Position numbers and translations under genes: made by a program. This document shows positions 27,001 through 32,962 of a stretch of 64,000 bases of DNA, in pieces. Numbering within the stretch: position 1 is the stretch's first letter; every line of letters starts with the position of its first letter. Origin of the DNA: Streptomyces sp. NBC_00572 (GTDB lineage: Bacteria > Actinomycetota > Actinomycetes > Streptomycetales > Streptomycetaceae); NCBI RefSeq assembly GCF_026341815.1, contig NZ_JAPENX010000002.1:1-64000 (forward strand), in the 5' to 3' direction. A model generated the notes under the pieces. The model was given only the letters and a program-made list of their open reading frames with translations, was not told where the DNA came from and did not search any database.

Positions 27001-27690
27001 CTTCGGCGCGGCGGAGCCCGCCGCGGGCGAGGGAATCCGTACGAGAGAGGCACCCATCACGCCGACCGGGCCCTCTGGTGTGGGGACCACGGAGGTCACC
27101 TGCCCCTGCACAGTGACCGTGCTGCGGATCTCGCCCGTGGGCAGATCCACCGAGAGGACCTGTGTACTGCGCTGGTTCTCACCGGGGTTGACGACGAACG
27201 TCGCGTCTCCAGCGAGGCCACAGCCCGGCGAGTGGTACTTCATCGCCACACCGCTGGCCACCGGCTTGACGGCGCCGCTGCGCAGATCGACCGAGTACGC
27301 GAACGCCCCGTGGTCCCGGGCTTCCGCCCGGTTGACGGCGGACGCCGGCAGTATCGTCACCGCCGCGTAGCGCCCGTCGCCCGAGACGCACTGATAACCC
27401 GTCCAGGAGGCATCGTCGATGCCTCCTGGACGCATGACCGCCAGCTCACGCCAGGTGTAGCCGCCGGCGCCGGTGCCCACGGCCAAGTGGTAACCCGCGC
27501 TGTCACCCCACCCGTTGACGAGAACGTCTGCCGCCGGACCCGTCGATTCGGCGGCTGTCCGCGCGGCGGGCGCCTTTGCGGCCGTCGGACCGGACGCCGC
27601 GGACGCGAGGCCCGGTGGAGCCGCCAGCAGGGACACGGCCAGGAGCAAGGTCCCTGGTACGCCCAGCGTTGGCCTTCTATATCGCGACAC
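21043..27690 (-). CDS. Giant secreted RHS-repeat protein with a lytic-transglycosylase-like domain
   Basis: A GTG at 27690 follows AGGGGGAG and starts a signal peptide (SRYRRPTLGVPGTLLLAVSL, cleavage near ASA), giving 2215 residues. About residues 60-400 are beta-rich. A lysozyme-like transglycosylase domain follows: Glu near 500 in IVAQESNYS, GYGLGQV near 545 and AAWAYNSG near 612. RHS/YD repeats start after DPVDTSTGYFGETI near 1015 with many copies of YDxxGN-type phrases. The RHS core ends near 2050 (GLTYLRARYYDPSTAQF, then PLNHADPSGR). The 150-residue variable tail has a long Val/Ala-rich hydrophobic segment (about 2085-2120) and a basic end (NSARQKRKFNEKVVEKTRNA). RHS shells usually enclose a C-terminal toxin. 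This tail matches no toxin I recognise; a membrane-active or short toxin is possible. No cognate immunity gene lies directly downstream. Confidence 0.9.
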   Translation of the reverse strand: MSRYRRPTLGVPGTLLLAVSLLAAPPGLASAASGPTAAKAPAARTAAESTGPAADVLVNGWGDSAGYHLAVGTGAGGYTWRELAVMRPGGIDDASWTGYQCVSGDGRYAAVTILPASAVNRAEARDHGAFAYSVDLRSGAVKPVASGVAMKYHSPGCGLAGDATFVVNPGENQRSTQVLSVDLPTGEIRSTVTVQGQVTSVVPTPEGPVGVMGASLVRIPSPAAGSAAPKVLAKVDGDAYDLRPTAGGTVDFAVQSERSEPSKLMRLRSGKLSSLGQGPKESLRLMQGRSGHAIAVGASDVASGSGITRAQAKGLPNGVTAVSLDGGALIGDGAKTTSSAPLVLATKSGGLLNRPAAKSARSAVTALPTPVVKPVAAPSAGDKSLNTAPSSGSGSLWTKSPQPVIPMAVAAAQTTPKCAVDRLAENRQVLQPGTAQVSWGIEMAEQGLLTGSAYTRPAGFSNLGLAAYAPNSDFGRVALKHPAGDTFDTVPRSIYQAIVAQESNYSQASWHALPGIAGGVLVGDYYGAGGSISHMDYAKGDCGYGLGQVTTGMSKGDTTYSVNGQTKIAVDYQENVSAGLQILQRTWNQLYDAGITVNGGNPRYLENWYLAAWAYNSGIQPNAKFGNTTGCVPSPTCVGADGTWGLGWSNNPANPDYPPTRTPYLRSSYADASHPASWPYQERIMGWVGQPILRFNQPAYPKPDYHGGKTWLQIPPVGAFCTAENLCDPTGAQNPKNCTLASLQCWWHSPVTFISDCATTCATSAYTAGAGSTEPAVVKPHPHPPTCTLDTSKVPNAGYGSPIIVDESQSQPPLNLVGCGSSNWSQGGTFSYSYGTNGAGDPIGALDTHQLGAGFGGHVLFTHTEDGSNPDLINTGTWTPNLPKLQYYKIKLHFPSTAASATNVVYTINPGGGVSPWKIRVNQDWGSEEWVTIGTFAMQNGGNVKLTNQSEITGSGNINYADYDVAYDAVAFIPMGGTPGQPIGGPPGIKDAPKGSNPAWTQCGCVRRTAGDPVDTSTGYFGETITDLNTPGRGAPLNFSRTYASALSSPAGPNASLAINGAFGWGWTYSYNLSAATNGTSGDVTVSQEDGSQVTFINTAGTYAPSAPRYNASLTKSGTKYTFTRKSKEVFTFDTATGRLLSATDLVGSKATPPYATTMAYNGSGQLSTITDPGGRAYTLTWTGTHITGLSDSAGRKVTYGYDGGGNLTDVYGAGTTRTPSLKDDDHATFGYNAAHLMTSMRSAAQFGSTATPTPVTTNVYDASERVTKQTDPLGGITGFEYGPDAAAGLTAGQTRVTDPVGHKTLYTYQSGMLTSETRGFGTAEAGTWTYTYDPVSMGMTSASDPKGNLQTFAYDDHGNQISASDARGFTTSQAFDDADHLISKIDPSGLHTTYGYDESGHVTASGSGFGLLTSVTQEPVSGTAPARKVNINYEDAAHPSDATRTVDARGNTSTNTFDAAGNITSATDAEGNKTRYGYDANRGLMTSQVSPAGVAAGTVPGCTPPAKGCTAFTYDVWGHHTKTVDPLGRTVSATFDANGNMTSSTDGNNHKTVNGFDAFDQKTSVTLPDNSKPTTVYNGDGTVARTVDAAGAATVYGYNAQGLQTTRKDPDNRTTTAVYDTAGNLLTTTDPQSRVTTYTYDPANKPVSVTYSDGTTPNVTAISYDPAGRQTSMTDGTGTTTRSYNAFGQLSSQTNGAGATTTFGYDANGNETSIVYPGGTGRTLTRTFDKADRLTGLVDWNTKSTTFGYDADSHWNSTTYPNGTVSTTGFNDSGQRMTDTLKKGTTTLASLTYTRDLAGQLSGETPTGVPGSAQTFAYTARDQLKTATGSTTTTFGYDAAANPIQIGTTNQVFDAAGQLCWSTTGAAPVNPVCGTPASGATTYAYDTQGNRTKATTGAGAVSAYTYDQANRLTKATIGSATSTYAYDGNGLRASKTVGTTTTAFSWDADQDPNLLYDGTTSYLYGPGGTPVEQIAAAGSQWYFHDQLGSTRALTDAAGAIAGTYGYTPYGAVSAHSGTSTPLQYSGQYADAETGLTYLRARYYDPSTAQFLTVDPEVRSTLSAYGYVDNNPLNHADPSGRFFGALLGGVVAVLAAPEALVVFVVAVVVVVVVVAVAYAISEGINSWRDSQSYGTTYDSTNDDATSWDTSSSVAQSKGGKQTSGKTLSAAEEEALERYDNNEPCLDQKVLNSARQKRKFNEKVVEKTRNAQKRKK

Positions 27691-27756
27691 AACAAACTCC
27701 CCCTGAAGGGGTGCGCACGGTGCACACTCCACACGCCGCACCGGATCCACCAGCAC

Positions 27757-28438
27757 GGCGAAACCCCGGCCGGATCTGGACCGATGGAACGGCCGGACCG
27801 GCAGGGAAACCTTTGGACGACGGCAAGGCCGAGACCGGCGGCGGTGCCGGAGTCAGGGACAGAGGAGGGGCCCACCGGCCCGGCGGCGGAGACGATCACG
27901 CCAACCGCGACGCCATGGATGTACCCCCAGCCGGACCACGTCCGACACGCCCCTCAACGCGTCGGGCTTTTCCGGCAAGCGGGTGTAGTCGAAGTGGCCC
28001 CTCCCACGTCGAACCTGATTATTAGATCATCCTTAAATCTAGACAATTGGCACATACAATAAATGGGACAGTAAAGATTTGACATTGCCACAGGTGGCAC
28101 CCGAACACGCTTCGGCCCCGTCGGGGGAAGTGCATTCCAGGGCCGGGGCGCCATGCGCCAAGAGGTGCCGGTGCGGAGAAGTCCAGACTGGGTGACATGT
28201 CGGTTATATGCACACTGGAGCAAGTGGAGAATCGACTCGCTCACCACCTTTATGTCCACCTTCTTCACATTCGGGATATTCGGGTCTCGCCGAGCATGGC
28301 CACCAATCCGGTGAATGGCTTGATTCAGACTTGCAGAACGAACCGCGGCCATGGCATATGCACGAGAAATCTGGTCGACACCTACAACGAGAACACCTCA
28401 CAGCGGCAAACGTGAGGTGAATGCTGAACACTCGTGCA
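27757..28438. other. Long intergenic leader with an AT-rich island
   Basis: No gene was recognised. At about 28013-28085 base composition drops sharply to A/T-rich (TTATTAGATCATCCTTAAAT and AATAAATGGG), which is striking in this genome. On the minus strand a TTGTCT and a TAATAAT lie 16 bases apart, a possible promoter for the RHS gene 330 bases downstream. Confidence 0.45.
28013..28085 (-). promoter_or_regulatory. AT-rich island, possible RHS promoter
   Basis: The sharp A/T-rich block sits upstream of the RHS start, with TTGTCT-16-TAATAAT on the minus strand. AT-rich DNA in streptomycetes is a typical target of the nucleoid protein Lsr2. Both readings are inference from composition. Confidence 0.3.
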
Positions 28439-28468
28439 GGCGGCCAGTCGAACGGTCGACTGGCCGCC
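28439..28468. terminator. Hairpin upstream of the small secreted gene
   Basis: Arms GGCGGCCAGTCGA and TCGACTGGCCGCC form a perfect 13-bp stem with the 4-base loop ACGG, 28 bases before the ATG at 28496. It could be a terminator for an unseen transcript or a leader element. Confidence 0.5.
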
Positions 28469-28495
28469 GATCACACTCACGGAAAGGAAGATTCG

Positions 28496-28747
28496 ATGAG
28501 GCGCAACATAATTCTTGCCAGTGCTGTGATGGCCTCCCTTTCCCTGGCTTGCTTCGCTACCCCGGAGAAGGCCTGCTTGATGGGCCGCGGGACTCCCGGT
28601 ACCTCCGGCTTCCGGCACCGAGGTCGACGCCGAGAAAACCGCCACGAACATGGACCGACGCCACGGGGTTTATGAGGCCTGCCAGGTGGCGGAGTACGAA
28701 TACCAGACGGCGGCGTCGTCGTCCCAGCCGTCCTCGCGCTGCATGTA
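28496..28747 (+). pseudogene. Small secreted protein, apparently frameshifted
   Basis: The ATG at 28496 has a good GGAAAGGAAG site and begins a signal peptide (RRNIILASAVMASLSLACF). Around codon 27 the good coding frame changes: another frame reads GLPVPPASGTEVDAEKTATN and then YEACQVAEYEYQTAASSSQP to a TAG at 28745-28747. A one-base shift joins a signal peptide to this acidic Cys-containing tail. It may be a real small secreted protein broken by an indel or by a sequencing error. Confidence 0.42.
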
Positions 28748-28790
28748 GCCAAGCATCGAGCGGCGATGGCGATGGAGTCGCGGCCGGCGC

Positions 28791-28837
28791 GGCGGGCGGC
28801 GGGCGGCGGGCGGCGGGCGGCGGGCGGCGGGCGGCGG
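28791..28837. repeat. GGCGGGC heptamer repeat, about 6.7 copies
   Basis: Six perfect GGCGGGC units followed by GGCGG lie between the small secreted gene and the HTH pseudogene. The unit length is not a multiple of three and the copy number should be prone to slippage. Confidence 0.9.
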
Positions 28838-28895
28838 AGGCCAGACCGATTTGCAGCGAATGCCCGATCCAGGTCATCGGAACCCCAGACCTTCC

Positions 28896-29677
28896 TTAAA
28901 GTTCAATCTCCCGTCCTGGGAGCTCCTGCTCCTCCCAGGGCAGCTCGGATGGAGGGATCAGGAAGGACTGAGTGGGCTCGTGCCGCCGGACCCGTCCATC
29001 CCGCTGCAGGAACCTCCTCCCCGCCGCCTGGCGAACGAGTAGCCTCGGGGGCGGGATCTGCGCTTCGAACCACGGGGACGAATGCAGGTCCTTCACCTCA
29101 ATGGCCTTGCCGTCAACGACGATGTCCCTATCCTCCGGACGAGACCGCAGCGCCCGGCTCCACGCCGTGGTCCGGACGTCCCAGTCAGCTTCGGGAACCT
29201 CGCACGCCATCAGGAACCCGACGAACTGGCTCCGGCTCCGCGGAATGAGCTGCCGGGTCACGAGGCGGTGCGCCGCACTGCGCCGAAGTACCCCGTACCC
29301 GCCGGCCCGCGACTCCATCAGCCGCAACGACAGCGACCCGGCCCGCCGGTACAGGTCCACCAGCGCCTCGATAAGCTCCGCCACATCCCAGATCGCCTCC
29401 GGCTTCGGCGCAGGACGCCTCCGGCGCGTACCAACCACCGCCTCGCGCCGGGCCGCCTTCCACAACAACAACGCCGTCTCCAACGACGCGTCACATGCCC
29501 TGGCGTACGACAGGACCGTCGTACGCGTCGGCACCGAGTCCCCCGATGCCGCCCGCTGCAACGCCGTCGCCGTGCACTTCGTCCTGGTGGCCAGCTCCCG
29601 GTAAGTCCGGCCCGACCTTGCGCGCTGTCCCGCAGCCAGCGCGCAAGGTCGGCCAGAGCCCCCTTGCTGGTCGTCAC
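28896..29677 (-). pseudogene. Helix-turn-helix protein, one frameshift
   Basis: The ATG at 29677 begins TTSKGALADLARWLRDSAQG (frame one). Near 29608 the frame shifts, and coding continues as TYRELATRTKCTATALQRAA with an XRE-like HTH, then a helical region (WDVAELIEALVDLYRRAGSL) and a tail ending in PWEEQELPGREIEL at 28896. The N-terminal phrase LARWLRD and the HTH form one protein only if a base is restored. An IS110 remnant starts directly upstream, 13 bases before the ATG. The family is a streptomycete regulator type of unknown targets. Confidence 0.68.
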
Positions 29678-29689
29678 CGGACCCGCAGA

Positions 29690-30331
29690 TCACGGCCGCA
29701 CTCAAACGAGCCGGCCGTAAGCGCGGCAACGAGGCCGAAGCCGAGCGGCTCCGCGAGGCCTTCCGCCAGGACTGGGCCCACCAACCGCCCCTGGTCGAGG
29801 ACGCGTTGGGCAGGCAAATGCTCGCTCTCCTAGGCCAGCTCACAGCCGCTTGCGCCGCCGCGGACGAACTCGCCCAGGCGGTGGAGGAAGTCTTGCCGCA
29901 GCATCCTGACGCGGAGATCATCCTCAGCTCTCCCGGCCTTGGCACCCAGCTCGGGGCCCGTGCGCTGGCCGAGATCGGAGACGATCGCACCCGGTTCGCC
30001 GACGCCCGTGGCCTGAAGGCCTACGCCGGCGCCTCACCCATCACCCGGGCCTCGGGGAAGAAGTCGAGCATCACCCGGCGCTGGGTGAAGAACGACCGTC
30101 TCAACCATGCGGGATACCTCTGGGCTTTCGCCTCTCTGACGGCCTCCATGGGAGCCCAAAGCCCACTACCGACGCCGACGCGACGAGCACTCCGACTGGC
30201 ACGCCGCCCAGCGCAATCTCTTCAACCGGCTGCTCGGCCAGCTCTACCGCTGCCTCAGGAACCGTCGGCTGTTCGACGAACTCGCTGCTTTCCCACCTTC
30301 GGGCGAAGCACTTGGTGCGGTGGCCGCATAG
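29690..30331 (+). pseudogene. IS110-family transposase, 5'-truncated and frameshifted
   Basis: The fragment begins ITAALKRAGRKRGNEAEAER and includes the C-terminal Transposase_20 region: DAEIILSSPGLGTQLGARAL and TRFADARGLKAYAGASPITR with RASGKKSSITRRWVKNDRLN. Near 30160 the frame changes, and the end reads HYRRRRDEHSDWHAAQRNLF to a TAG at 30329-30331. The N-terminal RuvC-like DEDD catalytic half is missing, so it cannot move. Confidence 0.85.
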
Positions 30332-30343
30332 GTTGCGGACCGA

Positions 30344-30736
30344 TCAAGCCGGAGGTTTCACCCAGGGAGCCAGACGTTCCCCGACCGTGAGGTTCTCGCA
30401 CCAGTACCGGAAGACGGTCCCCTGGACGATGTCGAGCTGCCCAGCCGCGACCAGGCCGGAAGCGAGACTCGGCCCGCCCGCATCGGCCTCGAAGGCAACT
30501 AGTACGGGAGGTGCCTCGCCGACCTGCCGGGCAATGAGCCGGACCTCGTCAGGCGTCGGCGCACGAAACACAGGATCCTGGAAGGCGGCCGGGCACATGA
30601 CAAAGACCGGGTCGCTGAACACCAACTCCAGGCCGTGGGCATACGAGATGTCGTGCCCGGCGCCCAGACGCAACCGCCCGGGGTCGCAGGCGACAATGTC
30701 CCAGTCCCACCAAGACCCTTCGGGAAGCTCAATCAC
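30344..30736 (-). CDS. Hypothetical protein
   Basis: The 130-residue frame starts with GTG at 30736 (IELPEGSWWDWDIVACDPGR) and shows good coding bias. It is Trp- and Pro-rich with a beta-rich look (LELVFSDPVFVMCPAAFQDP). I do not recognise a family, although similar proteins seem to be common in streptomycetes. It follows another short gene by 28 bases in the same direction, so the two probably form an operon. Confidence 0.6.
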   Translation of the reverse strand: MIELPEGSWWDWDIVACDPGRLRLGAGHDISYAHGLELVFSDPVFVMCPAAFQDPVFRAPTPDEVRLIARQVGEAPPVLVAFEADAGGPSLASGLVAAGQLDIVQGTVFRYWCENLTVGERLAPWVKPPA

Positions 30737-30764
30737 AGCTCGTTGCCGACCCTGGACCGCGCCG

Positions 30765-30992
30765 TCAATCGTGAATCACCAAACCAAACTCACGCAGCCG
30801 CGGAAGGCAGACTTCCAGGCACGCCTCCAGAGAGACGGCGTCCACGCGGACCAAGAGATCATCCCGAAGCGGAGCCCCGCTCGCGACGACGGTCCAAGGC
30901 TTCATCGCATCGCGCATGCGCTCGGCGTCGGCCTTGAACAGCACTGTCACACCCTGCTCTGCCAACGACTCCATGACCCGCACTACGTCCAT
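30765..30992 (-). CDS. Small hypothetical protein upstream of the 30344 gene
   Basis: The ATG at 30992 is preceded by a run of GGGG in GGGGTGGGGATGCG. The 75-residue product (DVVRVMESLAEQGVTVLFKA then DAERMRDAMKPWTVVASGAP) is alpha/beta and resembles small modules that pair with a partner gene. An earlier GTG is possible but has no better site. Together with the next gene it may encode a two-protein unit of unknown role. Confidence 0.6.
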   Translation of the reverse strand: MDVVRVMESLAEQGVTVLFKADAERMRDAMKPWTVVASGAPLRDDLLVRVDAVSLEACLEVCLPRLREFGLVIHD

Positions 30993-31210
30993 CGCATCCC
31001 CACCCCCTGCCCGCAATCGAACAGCCAGAAGGCTACACCGGGGCTCTCACGACCCCGGCTTGACTGCTTGGCACCGTGAGGTGTCTACCGCCTCGCCAGC
31101 ACCCGAGCACGCGCCGAGGAATCGGCCAAGGCCGGCTGATCTTGTCGTAACTGCCTGCCGGCCCCGAGATCCGGACGAGAATCGGAGCCCAGGAGGACTG
31201 ATGAAGGGGG

Positions 31211-31936
31211 ATGGCCGTGAGGCAGACACTGAACCTGTGGCGTCAAGAGCTCGGAGAGGTGCCTGAGTCGGTCTGGCGACAGACCGAGCTCCGCGTGCTG
31301 ATCCTCGCGGACAACGGACTTACGGCCCTCCCTCCAGACATCGGGCACCTACACCAGCTGAACACCCTGGACCTGGGACACAACGCTCTGACGTCGGTGC
31401 CCGAAGAACTCGGCAAGCTGACCGAGCTCAGCGACTGTCTCTACCTCCATGACAACCAGCTGACACGACTTCCGGACTCTCTGGGAAACCTGACCCGGTT
31501 GCGCTACCTCAATGTTGGTGAGAACTCCCTCACCACCCTGCCGGAGATGATCGGTGGGATGAGCGGCCTCATCGAGCTCAGGGCACAGCACAATCGGCTC
31601 ACCACCTTGCCCGTTGCCATCGGCCAGCTCCACAACCTGCGTGAGCTATGGCTCAGGGGGAACGCGATCGAGCACTTGCCGATGTCGGCAGCCGGCCTGC
31701 GCGAACTACGCCATCTGGACCTACGCGAGAACTCTCTGAACGGGGTGCCGGAGTCACTGGCCGGCCTCCCGCGCCTGCGTCAGATCGACCTGCGGAGCAA
31801 CCGCCTTGGCCAGCTGCCCGACTGGCTCGCCCTGATGCCATCGCTGGAGAAGCTGGATCTGCGTTGGAACGAGGTCGACCCCTCGCTACCGCTCCTCGGC
31901 GAGCTGGAGCGGCGGGGGTGCGTCGTCCTGACGTGA
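31211..31936 (+). CDS. Leucine-rich repeat protein
   Basis: The ATG at 31211 sits at GAAGGGGG and gives 241 residues with about eight LRRs of 22-23 residues, for example LRVLILADNGLTALPPDIGH, LTELSDCLYLHDNQLTRLPD, LRYLNVGENSLTTLPEMIGG and LRHLDLRENSLNGVPESLAG. The LxxLxLxxNxLxxLP pattern is that of bacterial LRR proteins. There is no signal peptide or catalytic domain, so it is a cytoplasmic binding scaffold. LRR modules appear as sensors in conflict proteins, but nothing here shows what it binds. Confidence 0.85.
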   Translation: MAVRQTLNLWRQELGEVPESVWRQTELRVLILADNGLTALPPDIGHLHQLNTLDLGHNALTSVPEELGKLTELSDCLYLHDNQLTRLPDSLGNLTRLRYLNVGENSLTTLPEMIGGMSGLIELRAQHNRLTTLPVAIGQLHNLRELWLRGNAIEHLPMSAAGLRELRHLDLRENSLNGVPESLAGLPRLRQIDLRSNRLGQLPDWLALMPSLEKLDLRWNEVDPSLPLLGELERRGCVVLT

Positions 31937-32135
31937 CAGAGACGACACCACCTCTCGCCACAGTGCCGCCATTTCTCGGGTTCTGGCTCAGGTTCCGTGC
32001 AGCAGTGACTCAGCGTTGCGCCTCGGGAGGTACTGAACTTGATTGAGTGATGTCGGGGCTGGCCCCCTGGCAGGAGTTGCGCGTCTCGTGAGCCTGTGGG
32101 TGTTGCCGAGCAGTCCGTCGGGAGAGGATTGTCCC

Positions 32136-32642
32136 GTGAACCAGCCCCTGCCGCAGTTGCCGAAACCCGAGTTCGTCTGGATTCCTGTTGAGGCCCCGCC
32201 CGAGGTACCCACCCAGGTTGCGCTCGATCTCGGGAAGACTGGCATCCCAGGCGGACTGATCGGATACGAGTACCGACCACTGAGCGAGCCGGTGTACCTC
32301 GCGAAGCTCGGTAAGCGGGGGCTGGTAGGTATCGCGATGAGCGGCCTGTCCGGACGTATCGCCATTGACGTGGCCAGCGGTCACGTGGTGGAGACTCCCT
32401 CGATCGAGTCAGCGGCGGTCAGTCACGTGAACAGGGACCTCGCCTCGTTCAACCGAAGCGTTGCGGCCGTGATCGCACGCTTCCCGTTCTACGCCGAGGG
32501 CGACGAAGAGACATACAAGGTGGCGGAAGAGTTGCGCGATCTCCTCTCCGGCATCGACGAGACCGCTCTCGTGCCCGATGGGTTCTGGGAGACCTTCTGC
32601 GACGACGTGGAGATGGGGGACTACGCGGGCTGGGATGCATGA
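32136..32642 (+). CDS. SUKH-4-like immunity protein
   Basis: A GTG at 32136 follows GGAGAGGA. The 168-residue product matches the SUKH-4 type: an N-terminal KPEFVWIPVEAPPEVPTQVA, a central EPVYLAKLGKRGLVGIAMSG and a C-terminal GFWETFCDDVEMGDYAGWDA. Known SUKH-4 proteins are immunity proteins. An earlier start in frame gives no ribosome binding site. There is no toxin next to it; it is an orphan like the gene at 12397. Confidence 0.75.
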   Translation: MNQPLPQLPKPEFVWIPVEAPPEVPTQVALDLGKTGIPGGLIGYEYRPLSEPVYLAKLGKRGLVGIAMSGLSGRIAIDVASGHVVETPSIESAAVSHVNRDLASFNRSVAAVIARFPFYAEGDEETYKVAEELRDLLSGIDETALVPDGFWETFCDDVEMGDYAGWDA

Positions 32643-32962
32643 TCCGGGACCGGTCCCGGATGCGGTCAGCCATCCAGACTCAGGTCGGTGGCAGCGATGC
32701 AGCCGTCGAGGGCAGGGCGGTACTGGATCTGCTTGAGGCTGCGCTTCACGGCCCTGGCCATCTGGTCGACGCGCGGCGAGTCTGTCCCGGGAAGCGCGCG
32801 TGGCCGGCCGGGGAGAGCATGGGGGTGTGGACGCGGGGCTGGAAAGGAGTCGTCGCCGACGGGTGTCCGAGCCCTTATCGCGGGCGCCGGTTCCACCGGC
32901 TCGGTTCGCCTCTAGTGCCTGCTGAGGCACGGTCCTGACACCGCCGCGCAAGGAGGAGGCGG

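Noticed and set aside
21040..28062. A very long plus-strand open frame of more than 2300 codons
   Set aside because: It is the antisense shadow of the giant RHS gene; its translation is a Val/Gly/Arg-rich low-complexity product without domains.
28791..28837. GGCGGGC repeat as a CRISPR-like array
   Set aside because: There are no spacers; it is a simple tandem repeat.
32666..32779. Minus-strand fragment MARAVKRSLKQIQYRPALDG
   Set aside because: It looks like a real protein end but is too short to assign; no IS end or start was seen.
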